DNA of 12,471 bases from Mycobacterium sp. (GTDB lineage: Bacteria; Actinomycetota; Actinomycetes; Mycobacteriales; Mycobacteriaceae). The DNA is taken from the NCBI GenBank assembly GCA_025965815.1, contig JAOPWF010000332.1:1-12471 (forward strand). Reading direction: 5' to 3'. The notes beneath the pieces are model-generated. The model made no database searches and was not told the DNA's origin. It saw only the letters and a program-made list of their open reading frames with translations. The position numbers and the translations under genes were made by a program. Positions 6,922-12,471 of this stretch are shown piece after piece (position 1 is the first letter of the stretch; every line of letters begins with the position of its first letter).

Positions 6922-7682
6922 GCGGCACCCTCCGTCGTGTCGAGGGCGCCGGTCATGGCGCCTACCAACGTCTCCACGGTCGTGCCCTGGCGCGGGTAGA
7001 TGGCGACGCGCCGGCCGAGGCGCAGTACGTGGATCCTGTCGCACACCTCGAGCACGTGCGGCATGGAGTGGCTGACGAGCACCACCGCGATGCCCTTGTC
7101 GCGCACCCGCTTGATCGACTCGAGGACGTTCTTGGTCTGGACCACGCCCAGCGCGGCGGTCGGTTCGTCGAGGATGACGACTTTGTCCGCCCAGGCGATG
7201 GCCCGGGCGATGGCGATGCCTTGGCGCTGTCCGCCCGACATGGACCCGACGGGCGAGGCCAGTGATCGCACCGTCGCCCCGAGTTCGTTGAACGACGCCG
7301 CGGCCTGGCGGCGCATCTGCTTCTCGTCCATGAAGCCGAGGTGGCCGAGGATGCCCTTGCGCGGGATCTCCCGGCCCAGGAACACGTTCTGCGTCGGGTT
7401 GAGGTGCGGTGCCAGCGCCAGGTCCTGGTACACGACCTCGATGCCGAGATCGGCCGCCTGCCGCGGGGTGGACAGGTGCACCGGGCGGCCCTCGAACAAG
7501 ATCTCGCCCTGGTCCAACTCGAGATTGCCCGACAGTGCCTTGATGAGCGTCGACTTGCCTGCGCCGTTGTCGCCGATCAACCCGACGACCTCACCGGGAC
7601 TGATGTCGAAGTCGGCGGCGTCCAGCGCGCGGACGTGGCCGAAGCTGCGCGAGATACCCCGCGCTTCCAGCAATGCGGTCAT
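6918..7682 (-). CDS. Sugar ABC transporter ATP-binding protein, single-domain FrcA type
   Basis: 254 residues with one complete nucleotide-binding domain: Walker A GDNGAGKST (residues 37-45), Q-loop Gln86 in VYQD, signature SGGQRQG (149-155), Walker B VVILDEPTAALG (168-179) and H-loop His205 in VSHSMPHV. Most CUT2 importers use an RbsA-type ATPase of about 500 residues with two fused domains. This short form resembles FrcA of the rhizobial fructose/mannose/ribose importer in length and wording (for example DNGAGKS, LALAP, RQG, EPTAALG), so a homodimer is expected. The ATG at 7682 overlaps the isomerase stop (ATGA), with AAGG at 7689-7692 as ribosome binding site. The resemblance to FrcA is from memory, not a search. 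Confidence 0.92.
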   Translation of the reverse strand: MTALLEARGISRSFGHVRALDAADFDISPGEVVGLIGDNGAGKSTLIKALSGNLELDQGEILFEGRPVHLSTPRQAADLGIEVVYQDLALAPHLNPTQNVFLGREIPRKGILGHLGFMDEKQMRRQAAASFNELGATVRSLASPVGSMSGGQRQGIAIARAIAWADKVVILDEPTAALGVVQTKNVLESIKRVRDKGIAVVLVSHSMPHVLEVCDRIHVLRLGRRVAIYPRQGTTVETLVGAMTGALDTTEGAA

Positions 7683-8710
7683 ACGATGCCTTTTCGTTCC
7701 GTGGTGGGTTCCTGCGGTGGCCAGGTGGTGCCCGGCCGGCAGACGAGCAGCCGTACGTCGCCCTGGACGTGCCAGTCGCCGCAGGACGCGGGGACGACGA
7801 GCGTCTGCCCGCCTTCGACGTCGACCGGCTCGCTGAGCGTCCCCGCCACCTTCCCGGCTCCGGACAGCACGACAGCGACGGCGAACCCGGCCGGTACGTC
7901 GGCGCCCGGGCCCAGCCGCTCCATGCGGAAGTAGGGTGCGGCCGCGTCCGGCAGGACCGGCGCCAGGCCGGCGGCGTCGAGGGCGGTGTGCCGCATCAGC
8001 AGCGTGACGTCGGTAAGCGCCTCGGTCCCGACGACCGACAGCGCGACGTCGCGGTCGAGGCCGAGGAAAACCTCTTCGTCGGACGCCGTGGTGTTGGTGC
8101 GCTCCAGCAGGATCGACTGGTCGGTGGGCTCCTGGGCCTCCACGACTAGCACACCCGCGCCGATAGCGTGGGCTGTGCCGCCCGGCACGAGAACGCCGTC
8201 GCCCGGTCGCACCGGGATCCGGTGCATGAGTTCGAGCATCGCCTCGGCGTCCTGCGCCTCGACCAGAGCCGAGAGTCGGTCATGATTGACGTCTTCGCGC
8301 CAGCCGACCCACACCGCGGCGTCCGCGGCTGCGTCCAGGACGTACCACGCCTCGGTCTTGCCGTAGGCGCAGCCGAGGTGGCGCGAGGCGTACGCCCGGG
8401 TGGGGTGCACGTGCACGGGCAGTCGCTGGCCGGCGTCGAGCAGCTTGACCAGCACACCGGTATCGCCCGGCTCGCCGTCGTCGCGGCCCAGCCAGCCGCG
8501 CGGCTCGGCGCTGACCGCATCGCGCAGTAGCGTGCCGTCGGCGAGGCGGGCAGGCCCGAGACCCGGCTCACCGAAGCGGGCCACCGTGGCGCCCACCCAC
8601 TCCTCCGGCGAGCGGTCGCCGACCGGTGGCAGGCCGCGCCAGGTCGCCAGCGCAGGCCCACCGGCGTACCAGTGCGGCACCACGTTGGGGGGCAGAAGTT
8701 GCGGCTGCAT
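7679..8710 (-). CDS. manA: Class I mannose-6-phosphate isomerase homologue
   Basis: 343 residues from ATG 8710. A GTG two codons upstream (8716) is in frame but overlaps the Shine-Dalgarno. The class I phosphomannose isomerases are zinc cupins that interconvert mannose 6-phosphate and fructose 6-phosphate. The metal site is visible: His100 and His102 in LPVHVHP (97-103), Glu120 in KTEAWYVL (118-125) and His181 in PGGTAHAIG (176-184), followed by EAQEPTDQSI. In most relatives the first ligand position is Gln (QVHP); here it is His. The gene follows the dehydrogenase by 37 nt and overlaps the ATPase start, so it is a pathway enzyme of this importer operon and need not be the housekeeping isomerase. 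It could isomerise mannose 6-phosphate or another aldose/ketose phosphate; the symbol denotes family only. Confidence 0.85.
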   Translation of the reverse strand: MQPQLLPPNVVPHWYAGGPALATWRGLPPVGDRSPEEWVGATVARFGEPGLGPARLADGTLLRDAVSAEPRGWLGRDDGEPGDTGVLVKLLDAGQRLPVHVHPTRAYASRHLGCAYGKTEAWYVLDAAADAAVWVGWREDVNHDRLSALVEAQDAEAMLELMHRIPVRPGDGVLVPGGTAHAIGAGVLVVEAQEPTDQSILLERTNTTASDEEVFLGLDRDVALSVVGTEALTDVTLLMRHTALDAAGLAPVLPDAAAPYFRMERLGPGADVPAGFAVAVVLSGAGKVAGTLSEPVDVEGGQTLVVPASCGDWHVQGDVRLLVCRPGTTWPPQEPTTERKGIV

Positions 8711-8715
8711 GGTCA

Positions 8716-8720
8716 CCTCT
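8716..8720 (-). promoter_or_regulatory. Ribosome binding site fixing the isomerase start
   Basis: AGAGG on the minus strand, 5 nt before ATG 8710. The alternative GTG at 8716 overlaps this site and would have none of its own. Confidence 0.7.
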
Positions 8721-8747
8721 TCGTGACGTTCGGGACGGTTCAGGGGC

Positions 8748-9773
8748 CTAAGGGACTATGACGACCTTGTGTGCCGTCGGTTCACTGCGCAGGGTCTCCA
8801 GCGCCTGCCCGTACTCGTCGAGCGGGAACCGGTGCGTGATGATCCCGTCGGTGCGCACCCGCCCACCGCGCAGGGCGTCGATCGCGGAGCCGAAAGATGT
8901 CATCTCCGCGAACGAGCCCTTGATCGTTATCTCACGGCGGAACACGTCGAACGGGCGGAACCGCACGACATCGTCATCACGGGTGACGCCGTAGACGAGC
9001 ACGGTGCCGCCGCGACGGGTCAGCGGCACGCAGATATCGCCGACGGTGGGCGAGCCGGTGGCCTCGACGACCGCGTCGTAGCCGTCGCCGTGCGGGGAGG
9101 CGGCAAGCAAGGCGGCAATATTGCCCTCCGGGTCGTCGCGCGCGATGCGCACCACCCGGTCGACGCCGAGCCTGCTTGCGGTGTCGAGTTTGAACTGACT
9201 CGGCCCTGCGACCGTCACCGACGACGCGCCGCCGGACGCGATGAGCTGGGCAAGCAGCAGCCCGGTCGGCCCCGCGCCGAGCACCAGCGCGCTGCCGCCA
9301 GGGCGCATCTGCAGCGACTCCAGGCCATGCATCGCACACGACGTCGGCTCGCTGAACACCGCGGTTTCGGTCGGCACCCCCTCCGTGGAGAACACCAACT
9401 TGTGATCGGCGATGGCGTACTCGGCGAAAAAACCCTGGAAGTTACTGCCGAATCCCTTCATGTTCGCGCACTGCCCCAGCCGGCCGGCCAGGCAGTACGC
9501 GCACTCGGCGCAGTACACGTTCGGGTTCACCGTGACCTGTTCGCCGACCCGGAACCGGGTCACCCCGTCGCCGAGCTGGTCGACCACACCGACCAGCTCG
9601 TGACCGGGCACCAACGGGAACACCGCACCGAAGTCACCCTCGTGAATGTGTAGGTCCGTACCGCACACGCCGACCTGGTGGACCTTGATGCGCACCTGTC
9701 CCCGAGCCGCCTCGGGAGTCGGGATGTCGGTCACCGACCACGTCTTGGCGGCTTCGTAGTACACGGCCTTCAT
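8748..9773 (-). CDS. Zinc-dependent alcohol/polyol dehydrogenase (MDR family)
   Basis: 341 residues from ATG 9773, chosen because family members begin MKAVYY. In-frame starts up to GTG 9818 would add 15 unrelated residues. AGAGGA lies about 11 nt upstream. Catalytic zinc ligands are Cys37 (VGVCGTDLH), His58 and Glu59 (PGHELVG), with Glu142 nearby. The structural zinc is held by Cys88, Cys91, Cys94 and Cys102. The Rossmann loop is GAGPTG at 166-171. Related enzymes such as sorbitol, xylitol and arabitol dehydrogenases oxidise a polyol to a ketose with NAD(P). After the second Rossmann strand the chain reads VTVAGPSQFK, lacking the acidic residue typical of NAD-specific members, so NADP use is possible. 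It is first in the importer operon, which suggests a polyol substrate or a polyol/ketose interconversion. Confidence 0.9.
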   Translation of the reverse strand: MKAVYYEAAKTWSVTDIPTPEAARGQVRIKVHQVGVCGTDLHIHEGDFGAVFPLVPGHELVGVVDQLGDGVTRFRVGEQVTVNPNVYCAECAYCLAGRLGQCANMKGFGSNFQGFFAEYAIADHKLVFSTEGVPTETAVFSEPTSCAMHGLESLQMRPGGSALVLGAGPTGLLLAQLIASGGASSVTVAGPSQFKLDTASRLGVDRVVRIARDDPEGNIAALLAASPHGDGYDAVVEATGSPTVGDICVPLTRRGGTVLVYGVTRDDDVVRFRPFDVFRREITIKGSFAEMTSFGSAIDALRGGRVRTDGIITHRFPLDEYGQALETLRSEPTAHKVVIVP

Positions 9774-9835
9774 CTGCCGGCCCGTCCTCTTCTGTGAGAC
9801 GTCTGTTACCTGCGTCACGCTTCGACTGCTCCCGG

Positions 9836-9864
9836 ACAGTACGCCATGTTCGCATTTATGTCAC
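9836..9864 (-). promoter_or_regulatory. Predicted promoter of the dehydrogenase-isomerase-ABC operon
   Basis: Minus-strand -35 GTGACA (complement of 9859-9864, five of six to TTGACA), a 17-nt spacer, then -10 TACTGT (complement of 9836-9841). Transcription would start near 9829, about 56 nt before ATG 9773. The -35 lies inside operator arm 9857-9873, so bound repressor would block polymerase. Confidence 0.5.
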
Positions 9865-9873
9865 CGGTGTCAG
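9857..9873. promoter_or_regulatory. LacI-type operator O1 (catabolic operon side)
   Basis: TATGTCACCGGTGTCAG. It is a near-palindrome centred on CG at 9865/9866 (TGTCACCGGTGTCA matches its own reverse complement at 12 of 14 positions). It matches the reverse complement of the site at 9893-9909 at 16 of 17 positions. It overlaps the predicted -35 of the dehydrogenase operon. The likely binder is the adjacent LacI regulator. Confidence 0.7.
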
Positions 9874-9892
9874 AGAAGTTGTTCCACAACGC

Positions 9893-9909
9893 CTGACATC
9901 GGTGACATA
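9893..9909. promoter_or_regulatory. LacI-type operator O2 (regulator side)
   Basis: CTGACATCGGTGACATA, the inverted partner of O1, centred on CG at 9900/9901 and 35 bp from the O1 centre. A weak plus-strand promoter (TTCCAC 9882-9887, CATACT 9906-9911, 18-nt spacer) for the LacI gene would be covered by it, implying autoregulation. Confidence 0.65.
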
Positions 9910-9942
9910 CTGGCCGCCGACAGAACCGAGGAGGGACGGTCG

Positions 9943-10983
9943 ATGGCGACCATGCGCGACGTTGCCCACCGGGCGGGCGTGAGCGCCAAGACGGTCTCGC
10001 GCGTGGTGAACAACGACCGCTATGTCTCCACCGCCGTCCGCGAGCGTGTCGAGCGCGCCATCGTCGAACTGCAGTACGTGCCCAACATGCTCGCCGTCAC
10101 CTTCCGCAATGGCCGTGACGCCGCGATCGGCGTTGCCGTGCCCGGCGTGTCCGACCCATTCTTCTCCAGCATCATCGGCGCGGTCGAGCGAGAAGCCAGC
10201 AGGCGGGGCGTCGCGGTGATCGTGACCAGCTCCGGCTGGGAGCCGTCGCACGAGCAGCGGTCCATCGAGGCAGTTCTGCAACGCCAGGTCGCGGGCATGA
10301 TCATCTGCCCGGTCGGCCCGGACATGTCGTTCCTGCGACCGTGGCAGCAGCGCACCCCGCTGGTGTTCGTCGACCGCGTACCCGGCAAATTGACGGCCGA
10401 TGCCGTCGTGCAGGACGACGTCGGCGGCGGACGTGATGGCACCCGGCACCTGATCTCGCACGGGCATCGCCGCATCGCCTTCATGGGCGACGGCGGCGGG
10501 GTCGTCACGGCGTCGCTGCGCCTCGAGGGCTACCAGCAGGCGCTGGCCGAGGCTGGACTGCCCCAGCGCAACGACCTCGTGCACCTCGGCGACATCGACA
10601 CGCCTGCATTGACGGCCGCGCTGTGCCGCATGCTCGATGCGCCCGACCCGCCGACCGCGCTGTTCTCCTCGAACGCACGCTGCACCATCGGGCTGGTGCC
10701 TGCGCTGCAGGCGTTGCGCCGCAAGGACATCGGCCTCGTCGGCTTCGGCGACTTCCCCGTGGCTGCGGCGCTGCGGCCGGCGGTCACGGTGATCGATCAG
10801 GACGGCGACGCGATGGGCCGCTTCGCCGTCGACCGGCTCTTCACCCGCCTCGACCAGCCCGACCGGCGGCTGCGTCGACGCACCGTCCTGCCGGTCGCGC
10901 TGGTGACGCGCACGTCGTGCGGGGTGCCGGGTGAGAAGGTGCTCGCGGGGCACGGCGAGATCGTGACCGGTCTCGGCGCGTGA
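9943..10983 (+). CDS. LacI-family transcriptional regulator (LacI-1)
   Basis: 346 residues from ATG 9943, with GAGGAGGG at 9928-9935 as ribosome binding site (7-nt spacer). The helix-turn-helix is MRDVAHRAGVSAKTVSRVVN at residues 4-23. The hinge region QYVPNMLAVTFRNGRDAAIG follows, then a periplasmic-binding-like sugar domain with VPGVSDPFFSSII, LISHGHRRIAFMG and VGFGDFPVAAALRPAVTVIDQD. The hinge helix is unusual: the Leu that normally intercalates at the central CG is Phe54, and the usual Arg before it is Val52. It faces the dehydrogenase/ABC operon across a 169-nt gap containing operators O1 and O2, so it most likely represses both directions until a sugar or sugar phosphate binds. Its stop overlaps the next gene's start (GTGA). 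Ligand unknown. Confidence 0.92.
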   Translation: MATMRDVAHRAGVSAKTVSRVVNNDRYVSTAVRERVERAIVELQYVPNMLAVTFRNGRDAAIGVAVPGVSDPFFSSIIGAVEREASRRGVAVIVTSSGWEPSHEQRSIEAVLQRQVAGMIICPVGPDMSFLRPWQQRTPLVFVDRVPGKLTADAVVQDDVGGGRDGTRHLISHGHRRIAFMGDGGGVVTASLRLEGYQQALAEAGLPQRNDLVHLGDIDTPALTAALCRMLDAPDPPTALFSSNARCTIGLVPALQALRRKDIGLVGFGDFPVAAALRPAVTVIDQDGDAMGRFAVDRLFTRLDQPDRRLRRRTVLPVALVTRTSCGVPGEKVLAGHGEIVTGLGA

Positions 10984-11546
10984 GCGTGTTGCCTGCGGTG
11001 CTGCTGTCGGGCGCGCCGGCGTCCGGCAAGAGCACGCTGTCCCACCTGGTCGCGCGCGAGCTGCGCGCGGCCGTGATCGGGCAGGACATCGCCACCGGGC
11101 CCCTCGTCGACGTCGTGCAACGGCTGGTGGGGGTCGACGACCTCGACGACCCGCGGTTGGCCGGGCTCACCAGGGACGCGCGCTACCGGGTCCTGCTCGA
11201 CCTCGCCGTCGACAACCTGGCCGCTGGCATGCCGGTGGTGCTGGTCGCGCCGTTCAGCATGGAGCGCGCCGACCCGGCCGCCTGGGCGGCCACTCGCGAC
11301 AGGTTGGTCGCCGCGGGCGGCACGCCGTTACTGGTGTGGCTGCGTCTCGAACCGGCCGACGTGCTGCGTAGGTTGCGCGAGCGCGCGGCACCCAGAGATG
11401 CCGCGAAGCTCGCCGACGAGGGCGCCTACCTCGCCAGAGCGGCTGCGACGGCGGGCGACCAGCCTGTCGTGCCCCATCTCGCCCTTGACGCTACCCGGCC
11501 ACCGGAGGTTCTGGCCCGAGCCGTGCTCGAGGCCCTGCCCGCCTGA
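10980..11546 (+). CDS. Small P-loop ATPase/kinase (AAA_33 or gluconokinase-like)
   Basis: 188 residues from GTG 10980, overlapping the LacI-1 stop. Walker A GAPASGKST is at residues 11-19 and Asp36 in VIGQDIATG is at the usual substrate-side position. LVLVAPFSM is a Walker B-like strand, and a late basic LID-like segment reads RRLRERAAPRDAAKL. Size and layout match small phosphotransferases of the gluconokinase/shikimate kinase/AAA_33 group, many of which are annotated only as ATP-binding proteins. Translational coupling to a sugar regulator makes a sugar or sugar-acid kinase the most reasonable guess. It could, for instance, phosphorylate an imported aldose for the isomerase homologue. A nucleotide or antibiotic phosphotransferase cannot be excluded. 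Fold confident, substrate unknown. Confidence 0.8.
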   Translation: MSVLPAVLLSGAPASGKSTLSHLVARELRAAVIGQDIATGPLVDVVQRLVGVDDLDDPRLAGLTRDARYRVLLDLAVDNLAAGMPVVLVAPFSMERADPAAWAATRDRLVAAGGTPLLVWLRLEPADVLRRLRERAAPRDAAKLADEGAYLARAAATAGDQPVVPHLALDATRPPEVLARAVLEALPA

Positions 11547-11559
11547 CTCGCCGCAAAAG

Positions 11560-11587
11560 CCGGTCTTGCCATCGATGGCAAAACCGG
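11560..11587. promoter_or_regulatory. LacI-type operator upstream of the second regulator, distal palindrome
   Basis: A 28-bp palindrome with 13 of 14 pairs intact. Its core TTGCCATCGATGGCAA (11566-11581) is perfect and is flanked by CCGGT and ACCGG. The centre is ATCGAT at 11573/11574. Such a sequence could also fold in RNA and end the upstream kinase transcript, but the twin site 33 bp downstream favours an operator. Confidence 0.7.
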
Positions 11588-11598
11588 ACACACTGCTA

Positions 11599-11614
11599 GT
11601 GCTATCGATGGCAC
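11599..11614. promoter_or_regulatory. LacI-type operator upstream of the second regulator, proximal palindrome
   Basis: GTGCTATCGATGGCAC, palindromic except for one base pair, centred on ATCGAT at 11606/11607. It ends 3 nt before the GAGGAG ribosome binding site (11618-11623) of the following gene, so a bound repressor would sit over the transcription start region. Confidence 0.65.
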
Positions 11615-11628
11615 AGTGAGGAGCAGCG

Positions 11629-12471
11629 GTGGGCAAGAGCATCCTGCGTGACGTCGCCGCTGCCGCGGGTGTGAGCCTGCGGACGGCGTCGCGAGTGCTC
11701 AACGACGACCCCAAGGTCGCGGTCGACACCCGCGCCCGGGTGCAGCAGGCCATGCGCAACCTGAGCTTCACGCCCGACTCGATGGCGCGTTCCCTGCGCG
11801 CGGGCACCGACACCGCGGTGGGCATGGTGGTCGAGTCGATCGCCGACCCCTTCTTCGCGGCGATGGTGGCCGCCGTCGAGCAGGCCGCGTCCAGCACTGG
11901 AAAGTCGGTGCTCGTCGCCTCGATGCACGGGGACGCCGCCCGCGAGCGCGACGTCGTCGGGCAGATGCTCGCGCGGCGGGTCGCCGGGTTGTTACTGGTG
12001 CCCACAACCGGTGACCACGCCTGGCTGAGCACCAGCACTCCGCTGGTGCTCGTCGATCGACCCGCCCCTGGCCTCGATGCCGACGTGGTGGGCATCGACG
12101 ACCAGGCCGCCGCCGCGGATGCGGTGCACCACCTAGTCGCCCACGGCCACCGGCGGATCGGATATATCAGCGACTATCCGCTCGTGCCGACGTCGCGGGA
12201 CCGGCTGGCCGGATACCGGTGCGCCATGGCCGCGCACGGCCTCGACGCCGACCCGCAGCTCGTGCGTGCGGAGTGCCCCGACCCGGCGACAGCTGCCCAG
12301 GCGACTCGAGACCTGTTGTCCGGCAATTCCTTCGACGCCGCGACCGCTCTACTGAGCGCCGCCACCCGCTGCTCGCTCGGCGTGGTGCCCACCCTGCACG
12401 CGCTCGGCCGCACCGACGTCGCGCTCGTGTGCTTCGGCGACTTCGCTATGGCGGAACTGCTGCAACCGGGC
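11629..12471 (+). CDS. LacI-family transcriptional regulator (LacI-2), 3' end cut by window
   Basis: 281 codons from GTG 11629 run to the window edge without a stop. GAGGAG at 11618-11623 is the ribosome binding site. The helix-turn-helix ILRDVAAAAGVSLRTASRVL spans residues 5-24 and the canonical hinge helix PDSMARSLRAG follows at 49-59. The sugar-binding domain then shows VESIADPFFAAMV, VAHGHRRIGYIS and CFGDFAMAELLQPG. The recognition-helix residues differ from LacI-1 (Leu-Arg against Ala-Lys at the specificity pair), in line with the different operators upstream (ATCGAT against ACCGGT). It probably autoregulates and controls genes beyond the right edge, or also part of this locus. Expected full length is about 330-345 residues. 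Confidence 0.9.
   Translation, partial: MGKSILRDVAAAAGVSLRTASRVLNDDPKVAVDTRARVQQAMRNLSFTPDSMARSLRAGTDTAVGMVVESIADPFFAAMVAAVEQAASSTGKSVLVASMHGDAARERDVVGQMLARRVAGLLLVPTTGDHAWLSTSTPLVLVDRPAPGLDADVVGIDDQAAAADAVHHLVAHGHRRIGYISDYPLVPTSRDRLAGYRCAMAAHGLDADPQLVRAECPDPATAAQATRDLLSGNSFDAATALLSAATRCSLGVVPTLHALGRTDVALVCFGDFAMAELLQPG

Noticed and set aside
8711..8727. Small inverted repeat GTCAC/GTGAC between dehydrogenase and isomerase genes
   Set aside because: The arms are only 5 bp, one overlaps the isomerase ribosome binding site, and there is no CG-centred operator core like the sites at 9857-9909.
9774..9818. Upstream GTG start for the dehydrogenase
   Set aside because: It would add 15 residues not seen in the family, which begins at MKAVYY.
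1..12471. Mobile elements, CRISPR arrays, tRNA/rRNA genes, or defence islands
   Set aside because: No transposase, integrase, direct-repeat array, tRNA-like fold or toxin/nuclease gene was recognised, and gene style is uniform throughout.

Overview
The window is a GC-rich stretch packed with sugar or polyol catabolism genes. It has GTG starts, ATGA/GTGA stop-start overlaps and one leaderless-looking gene start, which together point to an actinobacterium, most likely a free-living Mycolicibacterium or close relative. That assignment is inferred from gene style and remembered protein similarity. No mobile element, CRISPR array, tRNA or rRNA gene was seen.

Layout. (1) 1-564 (-): N-terminal part of a CurA-like NADPH oxidoreductase, cut by the window edge and probably unrelated to the sugar genes. 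(2) 713-3782 (-): a tightly overlapping operon of FGGY sugar kinase, DeoR-type repressor and 1-phosphofructokinase-type PfkB kinase. (3) 3887-4732 (+): a class II ketose-bisphosphate aldolase, divergent from that operon across a 101-nt control region with helically phased TTG(G/C) repeats. (4) A hairpin at 4754-4787 separates it from the convergent operon. (5) 4794-9773 (-): a zinc alcohol/polyol dehydrogenase, a class I mannose-6-phosphate isomerase homologue and a FrcBCA-like ABC importer with a single-domain ATPase, in that transcription order. (6) 9943-11546 (+): a LacI regulator and an overlapping small P-loop kinase, divergent from (5) across a region with two near-identical inverted operators. 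(7) 11629-12471 (+): a second LacI regulator, cut by the right edge, preceded by two ATCGAT-centred palindromes.

Reading as a system (inference). The importer brings in a hexose, ketose or polyol and the dehydrogenase interconverts polyol and ketose. The FGGY kinase makes a ketose monophosphate (a 1-phosphate would fit the next enzyme), the FruK-type kinase makes the bisphosphate and the aldolase splits it into trioses. The isomerase homologue could bring an aldose phosphate into the same pool, and the small P-loop kinase could be the missing sugar kinase for that branch. This would be a PTS-independent route to ketohexose bisphosphates. The substrate cannot be read from sequence; tagatose/galactitol, fructose/mannitol/sorbitol and mannose-like sugars are all possible. 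At least three regulators (DeoR, LacI-1, LacI-2) with separate operator types appear to control the locus.
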